64,000 nucleotides of DNA from Streptomyces sp. NBC_00620 (lineage in GTDB: Bacteria > Actinomycetota > Actinomycetes > Streptomycetales > Streptomycetaceae): contig NZ_JAPENY010000002.1 in NCBI RefSeq assembly GCF_026341825.1, forward strand, positions 2,079,001 to 2,143,000, given 5' to 3'. Below are positions 25,093 through 33,115 of the stretch, piece by piece. The notes below the pieces were generated by a model. That model was given only the letters and a program-made list of their open reading frames with translations, made no database searches and was not told the origin of the DNA. Each line of letters starts with the position of its first letter. The first letter of the stretch is position 1. Made by a program: the position numbers and the translations under genes.

Positions 25093-25112
25093 TGTACATA
25101 CTAGTAGGTACA
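25093..25112. promoter_or_regulatory. TetR-type operator palindrome
   Basis: TGTAC.TACTAGTA.GTACA is a 20-bp inverted repeat with a single mismatched pair (A98/G107 on the plus strand). It overlaps the minus-strand -10 (TACAGT, 25096-25091) of the TetR gene, as expected of an autorepressor site. Confidence 0.75.
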
Positions 25113-25284
25113 GAAGTCTAAGGGTTGAGGAAGCAGCCGAGGCGAGCGCTCGTACTCCCGCGGAGGTACGCACACAGCCGCTGGCCGTACGACGACTGGG
25201 ACCCCTTCCCGGAGCGAGTCTCAAGGCATCGGAAAAAGATCCCGCAGCGGATCGGAAACGATCCCGCAGAGGAGATGACTTGAG

Positions 25285-25575
25285 ATGCACACCCTGGCGA
25301 ACTGGGACGGTGGCCCCGGCCCGTGGATCCTCTTCTTCCCGCTCATCTGGGCGGCCGTCGTGATCGGCGTCGTGACCGTCCTGCGCCGCACCGCCTGGCG
25401 CGGCCGTCGCGGCCCGTGGAACGCGATGGCCGACTCCCGCCCGACGGGTGACTCGCCGATCGCGGTGCTCGGCCGCCGCTTCGCCTCCGGCGAGATCGAC
25501 GAGGACGAGTACTGGCGCCGGATCTCCGTCCTGGACGAGCAGTTCGGGCGTACGGGCAAGGGTGGTGCGGCATGA
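25285..25575 (+). CDS. Membrane-anchored SHOCT domain protein
   Basis: The 96-residue protein has one transmembrane helix (about 14-33, PWILFFPLIWAAVVIGVV) and a C-terminal SHOCT motif (PIAVLGRRFASGEIDEDEY, then W and RRISVLDE). GGAG lies about 10 nt before the ATG. It overlaps the ABC ATPase gene by ATGA, so it is part of that operon. SHOCT proteins often mediate oligomerisation or membrane association; its exact role with the ABC system is unknown. Confidence 0.82.
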   Translation: MHTLANWDGGPGPWILFFPLIWAAVVIGVVTVLRRTAWRGRRGPWNAMADSRPTGDSPIAVLGRRFASGEIDEDEYWRRISVLDEQFGRTGKGGAA

Positions 25576-26330
25576 CCACCGCGACGGTCACGAAGGCGGC
25601 GGCCGGTGTCACCGACGCCGTCAAGGTCTACGGCAGCGGAGACACCGCCGTGCGGGCCCTGGACGGGGTGAGCGTCGGCTTTCCCGCCGGACGCTTCACC
25701 GCGATCATGGGGCCCTCGGGCTCCGGCAAGTCCACCCTGATGCACTGCGCGGCCGGCCTGGACACCCTCACCTCCGGCGCGGCCTTCATCGGCGACACCG
25801 AGTTGAGCACGCTCGACGACCGCCGGCTCACCCTCCTGCGCCGCGACCGCGTCGGCTTCGTCTTCCAGGCGTTCAACCTGGTCCCGACGCTGACCGTCGC
25901 GGAGAACATCACCCTGCCCCTGGACCTCGCGGGGGCGAAGGGTTCCCGTGAGTGGATCGACGCCCTCGTCGACGTCGTCGGCCTGCGCGACCGGCTCCAC
26001 CACCGCCCGAGCGAGCTATCCGGCGGGCAGCAGCAACGCGTTGCCGTGGCAAGGGCGTTCGCCGGTCGGCCCGACGTAGTCTTTGCCGACGAACCGACCG
26101 GCAACCTCGACTCCCGCTCCGGCGAGGAGGTGCTCGGCCTGCTCGGCCGCGCGGTGCGCCAGATGGACCGCACGGTCGTCATGGTCACGCACGACCCGGT
26201 CGCCGCCGCACACGCCGACGAGGTCGTCTTCCTCGCCGACGGCCGCCTCGTGGACCGGATGGAATCCCCGACGGCGGACAAGGTCCTCGACCGCCTGAAG
26301 GCCTTCGACAGCAAGGGGGCTCCGTCATGA
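25572..26330 (+). CDS. ABC transporter ATP-binding protein (LolD/MacB type)
   Basis: The 252-residue ATPase has Walker A GPSGSGKSTL, the Q-loop FVFQAFNLVPTLT, signature LSGGQQQRVAVARAFAG, Walker B VVFADEPTGNLDS and the H-loop MVTHDPVAAA. The LVPTLTVAENI and DEPTGNLDS text marks the LolD/MacB/FtsE-like group that partners with FtsX-type permeases. Start and stop both lie in ATGA overlaps with neighbours. Confidence 0.93.
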   Translation: MTTATVTKAAAGVTDAVKVYGSGDTAVRALDGVSVGFPAGRFTAIMGPSGSGKSTLMHCAAGLDTLTSGAAFIGDTELSTLDDRRLTLLRRDRVGFVFQAFNLVPTLTVAENITLPLDLAGAKGSREWIDALVDVVGLRDRLHHRPSELSGGQQQRVAVARAFAGRPDVVFADEPTGNLDSRSGEEVLGLLGRAVRQMDRTVVMVTHDPVAAAHADEVVFLADGRLVDRMESPTADKVLDRLKAFDSKGAPS

Positions 26331-28888
26331 ACGCCTCAGCGCGCATCAGTGTCTCCTCCCTGCGCGCCCACAAGCGACGGTTCGCCGGTACCTTCCTCGC
26401 GGTGCTCCTCGGTGTCGCCTTCCTGGCCGGCACGCTCGTCATGGGCGACACCCTGCGCGCCAGCTTCGACACGATGTTCGGCAACGCGACCAGCGGCACC
26501 GACGCCGTCGTCCGCAGCGCCGACACCATCACGACCCCCGATGAGAGCGAGGGTGTGCGCCAGCCCGTCGACACCGACCTGGTGGAGACGATCGAGAAGA
26601 TCCCGGGTGTCGCGGCAGCCGTGCCCGACATCCAGGGCGCGGGCCAGCTCGTCGGCGCGAACGGCAAGCCCATCGGCGGCCAGGGCCCGCCCACCCTCGC
26701 GGGCAACTGGATCGACGACCCCGAGCTCAATGCCTACCAACTCGCCGAAGGCCGCGCCCCGTCGAAGTCCGGCGAGGTCGTCGTCAACCGGGGCACCGCC
26801 GACAAGGGCGACCTGAAGATCGGTGACACGACCACGCTGCGCACGCCCGATCCCGTCGAGGTGACGATCGTGGGCCTCGCGACCTTCGGCGGCGAGGACG
26901 GCATGGCTCAGGTGACGTTCACCGGTATGACGCAGGCCGACGCCGAGAAGTACCTCACCGCCAGGCCCGGCGAGGCCGCGAGCATCCGCGTGCGGGCCGG
27001 CCCCGGTGTGAGCCAGGAGGAACTGGTCTCGGCCCTGACTCCCGTACTGCCGAAGGGAGTCGAGGCGATCACCGGCCAGGAGTCGGCCCAGGAGAACACC
27101 GACATGATCTCCAGCCAGTTCCTGAGCATCTTCACCACCCTCCTCCTGGTGTTCTCCGGCATCGCGCTGCTCGTGGCGACCTTCTCCATCCACAACACCT
27201 TCGCGATCGTCGTCGCCCAACGCACCCGCGAGAACGCCCTGTTGCGTGCCCTCGGCGCGTCCCGCCGCCAGGTGACCGTCTCGACGCTCATCGAGGCGAG
27301 CGTGGTCGCCGTGGCCGCGTCGGCCGCGGGTCTCGTCGCCGGTATCGGCATCGCGGCCGGACTGCAAGCGCTGTTCCCGGCCATCGGATTCCCGTTCCCC
27401 GAGGGCGACTTGGTGATCAGCGGGCTGTCCATGGCGCTGCCGCTCGCGGTCGGCATCGTCGTCTGCCTCGGCTCCGCGCTGCTGCCCGCCGTGCGTGCGG
27501 GACGCACCGCACCGCTGGCCGCGCTGCGCGAGACGGCCGTCGACCAGTCCGGGGCCTCCCGCACCCGCGCCGTGGCCGGCGGCGGTCTGGCCGCGCTCGC
27601 GATCGGCATCACCCTGCTCGGCGTACTGGCCAGTCCGTCCCTGTGGCTCGCGGGCCTGGGCGCCGTCCTGGCCCTCGCCGCCTTCGTGGTCCTCGGCCCC
27701 GTCGCCTCTTCGACGGCCGTACGTGTCCTCGGTATGCCCCTCGACAGGCTGCGCGGTGTCACGGGCGGACTTGCCCGGCGCAACGCCCTGCGCAGCCCGA
27801 AGCGGACCGCCGCAACCGCGAGCGCCCTGATGATCGGCGTCGCCGTCGTCTCGCTGTTCACGGTCTTCGGCGCCTCGCTCAAGGCCACCATGGACCAGAC
27901 GGTCTCCCGGTCCTTCGCGGGCGATGTCGCCGTCAGCACCCCGTCATTCGGCGCGGGCGGCAGCGGCCTGAGCCCCAAGCTGGCTCCCGCGATCGCCGAG
28001 CAGCCCACGGTCGAGAACGCCGTCGGCCTGGGGCGCGGAGTGGCCGAAGTCAACGGCAAGGGACGCGCGTTGACCGTCACCGACCCGGTCACCCTCGGCA
28101 AGGTCTTCGACCTCGGCGACGTGCGCGGTTCACTCGACGGCCTGGGCACCGACGGCATCGCCATCACCGAGGGCGAGGCCGACAAGCAGCACCTCGAGGT
28201 CGGCGACACCACCCAACTCGCCTTCACCGACGGCGAGAAGGAGACGTTCACCGTCCGCGCGGTCTACGGCCGGTCGGAACTCGCGGGCGAGTACGTCATC
28301 ACCCGCGCCGCCTGGAACCCGCACCGCACCCAGGACTCCGACACGCTCGTCGCCGTCTCTTTCAAGGACGGCGTGAGCACGGCCGACGGCAAGGCCGCGG
28401 TGCAGAAGGTGGCGGACCAGTACGGCAATCCCGAGGTGCAGACCCGTGACGAGTACGCGCAGTCCTCGGCCGGCGGCATCGACATGATGCTGACCCTGGT
28501 CTACGCGCTGCTCGCCCTGGCGGTGCTCATCGCACTGCTCGGCATCGCCAACACGCTGACGCTCGCGATCCACGAGCGCACCCGCGAACTCGGCCTGCTG
28601 CGTGCCGTCGGACAGACCCGGGCGCAACTGCGCGCCATGGTCCGCTGGGAGTCAATCCTGGTCGCCGCCTTCGGCACGGCGGGCGGACTCGCCCTCGGCG
28701 CCTTCCTCGGCTGGGTGCTCGTCAAGGCCTCCGACGGCGCGAGCGACAGTGCCTTCGCCTTCGCGATGCCACCCGTACAACTCGTCGTGGTGGCCCTGGT
28801 CGGCATCGCCGCAGGAGCGCTCGCGGGCCTGCGTCCTGCACGTCGGGCGGCACGCCTGGACGTGTTGCGCGCCATCGCCACCGAATGA
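26327..28888 (+). CDS. ABC transporter permease with two FtsX domains (MacB-like)
   Basis: This 853-residue protein has an N-terminal helix (about 20-40), a MacB-type periplasmic-core-like domain (to about 260), three helices of FtsX domain 1 (about 270-400, with RTRENALLRALGASRRQV), two linker helices, a second extracellular domain (about 530-710) and FtsX domain 2 (about 715-845, with RTRELGLLRAVGQTRAQL). With the LolD-type ATPase it forms a mechanotransmission or export ABC system, for lipoproteins, peptides or drugs. No dedicated substrate is linked. Confidence 0.92.
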   Translation: MNASARISVSSLRAHKRRFAGTFLAVLLGVAFLAGTLVMGDTLRASFDTMFGNATSGTDAVVRSADTITTPDESEGVRQPVDTDLVETIEKIPGVAAAVPDIQGAGQLVGANGKPIGGQGPPTLAGNWIDDPELNAYQLAEGRAPSKSGEVVVNRGTADKGDLKIGDTTTLRTPDPVEVTIVGLATFGGEDGMAQVTFTGMTQADAEKYLTARPGEAASIRVRAGPGVSQEELVSALTPVLPKGVEAITGQESAQENTDMISSQFLSIFTTLLLVFSGIALLVATFSIHNTFAIVVAQRTRENALLRALGASRRQVTVSTLIEASVVAVAASAAGLVAGIGIAAGLQALFPAIGFPFPEGDLVISGLSMALPLAVGIVVCLGSALLPAVRAGRTAPLAALRETAVDQSGASRTRAVAGGGLAALAIGITLLGVLASPSLWLAGLGAVLALAAFVVLGPVASSTAVRVLGMPLDRLRGVTGGLARRNALRSPKRTAATASALMIGVAVVSLFTVFGASLKATMDQTVSRSFAGDVAVSTPSFGAGGSGLSPKLAPAIAEQPTVENAVGLGRGVAEVNGKGRALTVTDPVTLGKVFDLGDVRGSLDGLGTDGIAITEGEADKQHLEVGDTTQLAFTDGEKETFTVRAVYGRSELAGEYVITRAAWNPHRTQDSDTLVAVSFKDGVSTADGKAAVQKVADQYGNPEVQTRDEYAQSSAGGIDMMLTLVYALLALAVLIALLGIANTLTLAIHERTRELGLLRAVGQTRAQLRAMVRWESILVAAFGTAGGLALGAFLGWVLVKASDGASDSAFAFAMPPVQLVVVALVGIAAGALAGLRPARRAARLDVLRAIATE

Positions 28889-28914
28889 CGTACGAGGAGG
28901 GTGTCACCGCCCGG

Positions 28915-29430
28915 TCAGCCGGCAACGGCGGACCGGGCGGGAGCGTGTTCGGGCCTGCGACCGTCGACACTGTGCCAGCGCGTGGTCTCGCGGGCCGTGT
29001 CGTACGGAGGCCGGACGGGCACCGCCACGGCGGGCGCGGGTGCCGGCAGCGTGAACCACACGACCTTGCCCGACTCGCCGTCGGGACGCACTCCCCAGCT
29101 CTCGCTGACCGCGGCGACCATGGCGAGGCCGCGTCCGCAGGTGGCGGTGAGGTCCGCTTCCCGCACCTCGGGAAGGCGGGGGTCGTGGTCGTGCACCGAG
29201 ACCGTGAGCCGGTCGAGCAGCAGCTCGATCTCCACGGTGCACAGCTTGTCGGGCTGGGCATGCCGGTGCACGTTGGTCAGCAGCTCGGTCACACCGAGCG
29301 CGGCCGGGTCTATCAAGGGATCCAGATGCCAGTAGCGCAACTGCGCAGATACGATTCTGCGGACCTGGCCGATCCGCGACGGCAGGGCTTGGAGCTCCAC
29401 CGTGCAATGCCTGCTTGGCTGGCTGATCAC
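28915..29430 (-). CDS. ATP-binding protein, RsbW/SpoIIAB-like (HATPase_c)
   Basis: The 171-residue protein has a single histidine-kinase-like ATPase domain: N-box LGVTELLTNVHRHA, a G1-like VSVHDHDPRLP and G2 GRGLAMVAAVSESWGV. The domain fills residues about 10-130; the last 40 residues are Pro/Arg-rich and probably disordered. Such stand-alone proteins in Streptomyces act as anti-sigma or partner-switching kinases. No sigma or anti-anti-sigma gene adjoins it. It is convergent with the ABC permease. Confidence 0.87.
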   Translation of the reverse strand: MISQPSRHCTVELQALPSRIGQVRRIVSAQLRYWHLDPLIDPAALGVTELLTNVHRHAQPDKLCTVEIELLLDRLTVSVHDHDPRLPEVREADLTATCGRGLAMVAAVSESWGVRPDGESGKVVWFTLPAPAPAVAVPVRPPYDTARETTRWHSVDGRRPEHAPARSAVAG

Positions 29431-29644
29431 GGCTGCGACTCCCCGAATTGAGGTCCGGAAGAAGACGGAGTTCGGGCCGGCAGAGTGGCTTAGTGGAACG
29501 GCCGCCTGCTGACGTGGCCGGCGGGCTGGTTCGCAGCGTTATCGCCGGTAAACCCAGAGTAGTGATGTGAGAACAGAGTGACTCAGGGGGTGCGGTCGTG
29601 CAACTCGCGGCGCTTTCGCCCCTACGGACGCCGTCGCCGTCGGG

Positions 29645-29968
29645 TCAGCGGTTGCGCCCCGCGGCCTTGCGTACGGCCTCGATGAACCGGCGTGCCGACG
29701 GCGGCCCCGGCTTGCCCGGCGCGGGGTCGTGCTCGCCCAGCTTGAGGGAGTACCGCGTGCCGTTGACGTCCGCCAACGCCCGGTCCTCGTGCGCGAACCA
29801 CGGCTTCGACGCGCGCACCGCCTGCACGGGCGCGCTGTCGATCTCGCTCCCGTAACTGGTGAGCAACTCCAGCCTGCCGTCGCTGATCCGGACCTGTCCG
29901 GCCCGGGTGAGCGAACGAAGCCTCTTCCCGATCCGCACGCCCGTGGCCGTGAACTCCGGCTCCGCCAT
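29645..29968 (-). CDS. Hypothetical protein, conserved-looking
   Basis: This 107-residue basic protein begins MAEPEFTATGVRIGKRLRSL and ends ARRFIEAVRKAAGRNR. The middle has alternating beta-like segments (GQVRISDGRLELLTSYG, DVNGTRYSLKLGEHD) that could form a small barrel. There is no signal peptide, helix anchor or known motif. Codon use is normal for the window. Nothing was recognised in the 214 bp between it and the HATPase gene. Confidence 0.65.
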   Translation of the reverse strand: MAEPEFTATGVRIGKRLRSLTRAGQVRISDGRLELLTSYGSEIDSAPVQAVRASKPWFAHEDRALADVNGTRYSLKLGEHDPAPGKPGPPSARRFIEAVRKAAGRNR

Positions 29969-30203
29969 GATGCCCCGCCCCCTTGTGCGCTTCGGCTGTG
30001 CCTGTGCCGCGATCCAGTGTGCATCCCGCAGGGAGAGTCCGGGTCGTCCTCGAGGAGCGCCGTCCTGCCGGACCCCGGTCCCGCGGTGCAGTCTGCCCGC
30101 ACCCGGCGTCGAGCACCAGTGCGCACGACGAGGTCACGGCGGGGGCGGGAGCACTCGCGGGGATGCGCCCCCACCGTTGTGCGCACTCTTGCTCCAGGGG
30201 TGT

Positions 30204-30220
30204 CTTTGAGGTGCTCAAAG
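30204..30220. promoter_or_regulatory. 17-bp palindrome upstream of the cysteine desulfhydrase-like gene
   Basis: CTTTGAG (30204-30210), GTG, then CTCAAAG (30214-30220) is a perfect 7-bp inverted repeat. It sits about 15 bp upstream of a promoter and is a likely operator, possibly for a cysteine- or sulfide-responsive regulator encoded elsewhere. Confidence 0.5.
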
Positions 30221-30234
30221 GTATGTTTATGCAG

Positions 30235-30263
30235 GTGAGAAGCGTGCGGAAGGTGCCTATGAT
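30235..30263 (+). promoter_or_regulatory. Promoter of the Cds1-like gene
   Basis: GTGAGA (30235-30240), a 17-nt spacer and TATGAT (30258-30263) form a plausible vegetative promoter 53 nt before the GTG start. An alternative is TTGAGG (30206) with TATGCA (30228). Confidence 0.5.
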
Positions 30264-30316
30264 CGAGGTGTCCGACCTCGCGATCCGGCGTCGGCACGAT
30301 CCGAAGGAGCCCCGCC

Positions 30317-31441
30317 GTGAGCACCCCGCAGCAGACCAGGACCGGCGAAACCCTCGACGTGGACCACAGCGACGCGGAGTACCGGAGCTGGCTCAAAGAA
30401 GCCGTACGCAAGGTCCAGGCCGACGCCAACCGCTCGGCCGACACACACCTGCTGCGCTTTCCGCTCCCCGAGCACTGGGGCATCGATCTGTATCTGAAGG
30501 ACGAGTCGACGCACCCCACCGGCAGCCTCAAGCACCGCCTCGCCCGCTCACTGTTCCTCTACGGCCTGTGCAATGGCTGGATCCGGCCCGGCCGCCCGGT
30601 CATCGAGGCGTCCAGCGGCTCGACAGCCGTCTCCGAGGCCTACTTCGCCAAGCTCATCGGAGTGCCCTTCATCGCGGTCATGCCCCGCACGACGAGCCCG
30701 GAGAAGTGCCGCCTCATCGAGTTCCACGGCGGCCAGTGCCACTTCGTGGACGACTCCCGCAAGCTGTACGAGGAGTCCGCCGCCCTCGCGGTAGAGAGCG
30801 GCGGCCACTACATGGACCAGTTCACCTACGCGGAACGGGCCACGGACTGGCGAGGCAACAACAACATCGCCGAATCCATCTTCCGCCAGCTGGAGTTGGA
30901 GCGGTTCCCGGAACCCGCGTGGATCGTCGCCACGGCCGGCACCGGCGGCACCTCGGCGACCCTCGCGCGCTACGTCCACTACATGCAGCACGACACCCGC
31001 ATCTGTGTCGCCGATCCGGAGAACTCGTGCTTCTTCGAGGGCTGGACCACCGGCGATCCGGACGTCACCTGCGACTGCGGCTCGCGCATCGAGGGCATCG
31101 GCAGACCGCGCATGGAGCCGAGCTTCGTGCCCGGGGCCATCGACCGGATGATGAAGGTTCCGGACGCCGCGAGCGTCGCCGCAGTACGAGCCCTGGAACA
31201 GGCCATCGGCCGCAAGGCGGGCGGCTCGACGGGCACCGGACTGTGGAGCGCGCTGAAGATCATTGCCGAGATGGTGGCGGAGGGGCGTACGGGGAGTGTG
31301 GTGACGCTCCTGTGCGACCCGGGGGACCGCTATCTGGACAAGTACTACTCGGACGCGTGGCTGGCCGAACAGGGGCTGGACATCGCGCCGTACACGGCGG
31401 CGATCGCCTCGCTGCTGGAGACGGGCATCTGGCCCGACTGA
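30317..31441 (+). CDS. PLP-dependent cysteine desulfhydrase/synthase family protein (Cds1-like)
   Basis: GTG 30317 follows AAGGAG with 8-nt spacing. The 374-residue protein is a fold-type II PLP enzyme: YLKDESTHPTGSLKHRLARS has the PLP Lys in GSLKHR, EASSGSTAVSEAYFA binds substrate, and TAGTGGTSAT binds phosphate. The text matches mycobacterial Cds1, which makes H2S, pyruvate and ammonia from cysteine (DQFTYAERATDWRGNNNIAESIF is near-identical in pattern). It is thus more likely a desulfhydrase than a CysK synthase. Monocistronic, with its own palindrome and promoter. Confidence 0.87.
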   Translation: MSTPQQTRTGETLDVDHSDAEYRSWLKEAVRKVQADANRSADTHLLRFPLPEHWGIDLYLKDESTHPTGSLKHRLARSLFLYGLCNGWIRPGRPVIEASSGSTAVSEAYFAKLIGVPFIAVMPRTTSPEKCRLIEFHGGQCHFVDDSRKLYEESAALAVESGGHYMDQFTYAERATDWRGNNNIAESIFRQLELERFPEPAWIVATAGTGGTSATLARYVHYMQHDTRICVADPENSCFFEGWTTGDPDVTCDCGSRIEGIGRPRMEPSFVPGAIDRMMKVPDAASVAAVRALEQAIGRKAGGSTGTGLWSALKIIAEMVAEGRTGSVVTLLCDPGDRYLDKYYSDAWLAEQGLDIAPYTAAIASLLETGIWPD

Positions 31442-31444
31442 ACG

Positions 31445-31468
31445 CGTTGAGAACTCCGTTGAGAACTC
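31445..31468. repeat. Perfect 12-bp tandem duplication
   Basis: CGTTGAGAACTC occurs twice head to tail (31445-31456, 31457-31468) between the convergent Cds1-like and SRPBCC genes. It could bind a protein or be simple slippage. Confidence 0.7.
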
Positions 31469-31481
31469 GGTGAGGTGGCGG

Positions 31482-31961
31482 TCAGACTTTTGTCGACGTC
31501 AGCCGCCGGTCCAGCGCCGTGACCGCGTCGCGGAACGTTCGCCCCAGGCCCGCCCGGGCCAGCTTCAGGGCCAGCCGGAAGGGGGCCGGGCCGTCCGTGG
31601 CGAAGGTCCACTGCACCCGCGTGCCCGTTCCGGAGGGCGTGAGCCGCCACTCCTCGACCAGGGCGCGGGCCCCGGGGGCGTTCGTGACGTCCACCCGATA
31701 CGCGTACACCTCAGGGGCCGTGGCCACGAGGACCGTCTCCTGGAAGCGAATGCCGCCCCTGAGCCGGATCTCGCGCCCGCCGCCGTCCTCGGTCGGCCGG
31801 GCCCGCGTCACCGCCGAGAACCACTCGGTCCAGCCCGGGACGTCCTCGGCGAGCGCGCGGAAGACAGCCTCTGGGGAAGCCGTCACGTCTCTGGCGAACA
31901 CCAGGCGCACCGGAGCGGTCTCGATGAAGTCGGGTCCTACCGGGCGCAGTCGGCGTGCCAT
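31482..31961 (-). CDS. SRPBCC (START-like) family protein
   Basis: The 159-residue protein from ATG 31961 has the helix-grip pattern of the polyketide cyclase/SRPBCC family: ETAPVRLVFARDVTASPEAVFRAL, DVPGWTEWFSAVTRA and EWRLTPSGTGTRVQWTFAT, with a C-terminal helix. Such proteins bind hydrophobic ligands. A GGGGG stretch precedes the ATG. It is followed upstream by the DeoR gene on the same strand with a 94-bp gap. Ligand unknown. Confidence 0.82.
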   Translation of the reverse strand: MARRLRPVGPDFIETAPVRLVFARDVTASPEAVFRALAEDVPGWTEWFSAVTRARPTEDGGGREIRLRGGIRFQETVLVATAPEVYAYRVDVTNAPGARALVEEWRLTPSGTGTRVQWTFATDGPAPFRLALKLARAGLGRTFRDAVTALDRRLTSTKV

Positions 31962-32055
31962 GTGCGAAACCCCCTGTGGGGACACGGTCGATGACAGAGA
32001 GCGCCCGCACCGCAGGGCGCGGCCCGGGGGCAGCGTCACCCTAACTGGCGGACCG

Positions 32056-32886
32056 TCAGATGTCTGTACCGTCTCCGGGTTCACCGGCCACCACCAGGCG
32101 CCTGAGGTGTTCCGAGATCTCCGCGCGGGCCTCGGCAGGCAGCCCCGCGTCGGTGACCAGCGTGTCGACCTGCTCCAGCGCGGCGAACGAACTCAGGCCC
32201 ACGGTGCCCCACTTGGTGTGGTCGGCGACCACGACGACACGCCGAGCGGACTGCACCAGCCGCCTGTTCGTCTCGGCCTCCGCCAGGTTCGGCGTCGACA
32301 GGCCCGCTTCGACCGATATCCCGTGCACCCCGAGGAACAGCACGTCGAAGTGGAGCGCCGCGATGGCCTGGTCGGCCACCGGTCCCACGAGGGAGTCGGA
32401 CGGTGTGCGCACCCCGCCGGTCAGGACGACAGTGGCGGCGCCCTGCCGCTGACCGGAGACGCGCTGCGCCGAGTGGAACACGTCCGCCACACGCACCGAG
32501 TTGGTGACCACGGTCAGGTCCGGGACGTCCAGGAGATGCTGGGCCAGCGCGTACGTCGTCGTACCGCCCGAGAGTGCGATCGCCGTGCCCGGCGCGACGA
32601 ACTCGGCCGCGGCGCGCGCGATGTCCTCCTTGGCGGTCAGCTCCAGACCCGACTTGGCCTCGAAGCCCGGCTCGTGCGTGCTCGCCTCGGCCACCGGCAC
32701 CGCGCCGCCGTGCACCTTCTCCAGCACACCCTGGCGGGCGAGGGCGTCCAGGTCGCGGCGGACCGTCATGTCGGAGACGCCGAGCCTGCGGGTCAGTTCG
32801 TTCACACGGACGCCACCGCGCCGTCGTACTTCGTCGATGATCAGGGCGCGACGCTGCTCTGCGAGGAGGTTCTGATTCTCACTCAC
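32056..32886 (-). CDS. DeoR/GlpR family transcriptional regulator
   Basis: GTG 32886 lies 6 nt after GGAG. The 276-residue protein has a DeoR HTH (residues 10-60; VRVNELTRRLGVSDMTVRRDL) and DeoRC sensor domain with ALSGGTTTYALAQHL and VVVADHTKWG. No sugar genes adjoin it (SRPBCC on one side, a membrane protein on the other), so the target is likely distant or itself. Confidence 0.9.
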   Translation of the reverse strand: MSENQNLLAEQRRALIIDEVRRRGGVRVNELTRRLGVSDMTVRRDLDALARQGVLEKVHGGAVPVAEASTHEPGFEAKSGLELTAKEDIARAAAEFVAPGTAIALSGGTTTYALAQHLLDVPDLTVVTNSVRVADVFHSAQRVSGQRQGAATVVLTGGVRTPSDSLVGPVADQAIAALHFDVLFLGVHGISVEAGLSTPNLAEAETNRRLVQSARRVVVVADHTKWGTVGLSSFAALEQVDTLVTDAGLPAEARAEISEHLRRLVVAGEPGDGTDI

Positions 32887-33115
32887 GTCCGCTCCGGTCC
32901 TTTCGCCTCAGCCTGCCCGACACTGCGTCCGAACCCACTCCCACGTGGACATTCTCCCTGTCCTAGGTCTGGAGGACGCCTCATCCTCGCACGGGTCACA
33001 GACAGGCGCGCCACTGCCCGTACGGACTCCCGTCGAGGAGCTGTCACACGAATCGGGGAGATTCCGTGACTACAGGTGTGCGTACGGCCCTTGGGCGAGA
33101 TCCTTGTGCCTGCAC

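Larger units (their letters stand above)
29969..30316. other. 348-bp intergenic region before the Cds1-like gene
   Basis: No supported gene lies here; overlapping frames are shadows. The right third holds a palindrome (30204-30220) and a promoter (30235-30263). The left part shows nothing recognisable. Confidence 0.6.

Noticed and set aside
29470..29520. Possible tRNA gene in the gap near 29,490
   Set aside because: A stretch with gagtggcttagtgg looked tRNA-like, but no cloverleaf, acceptor stem or T-loop could be formed.
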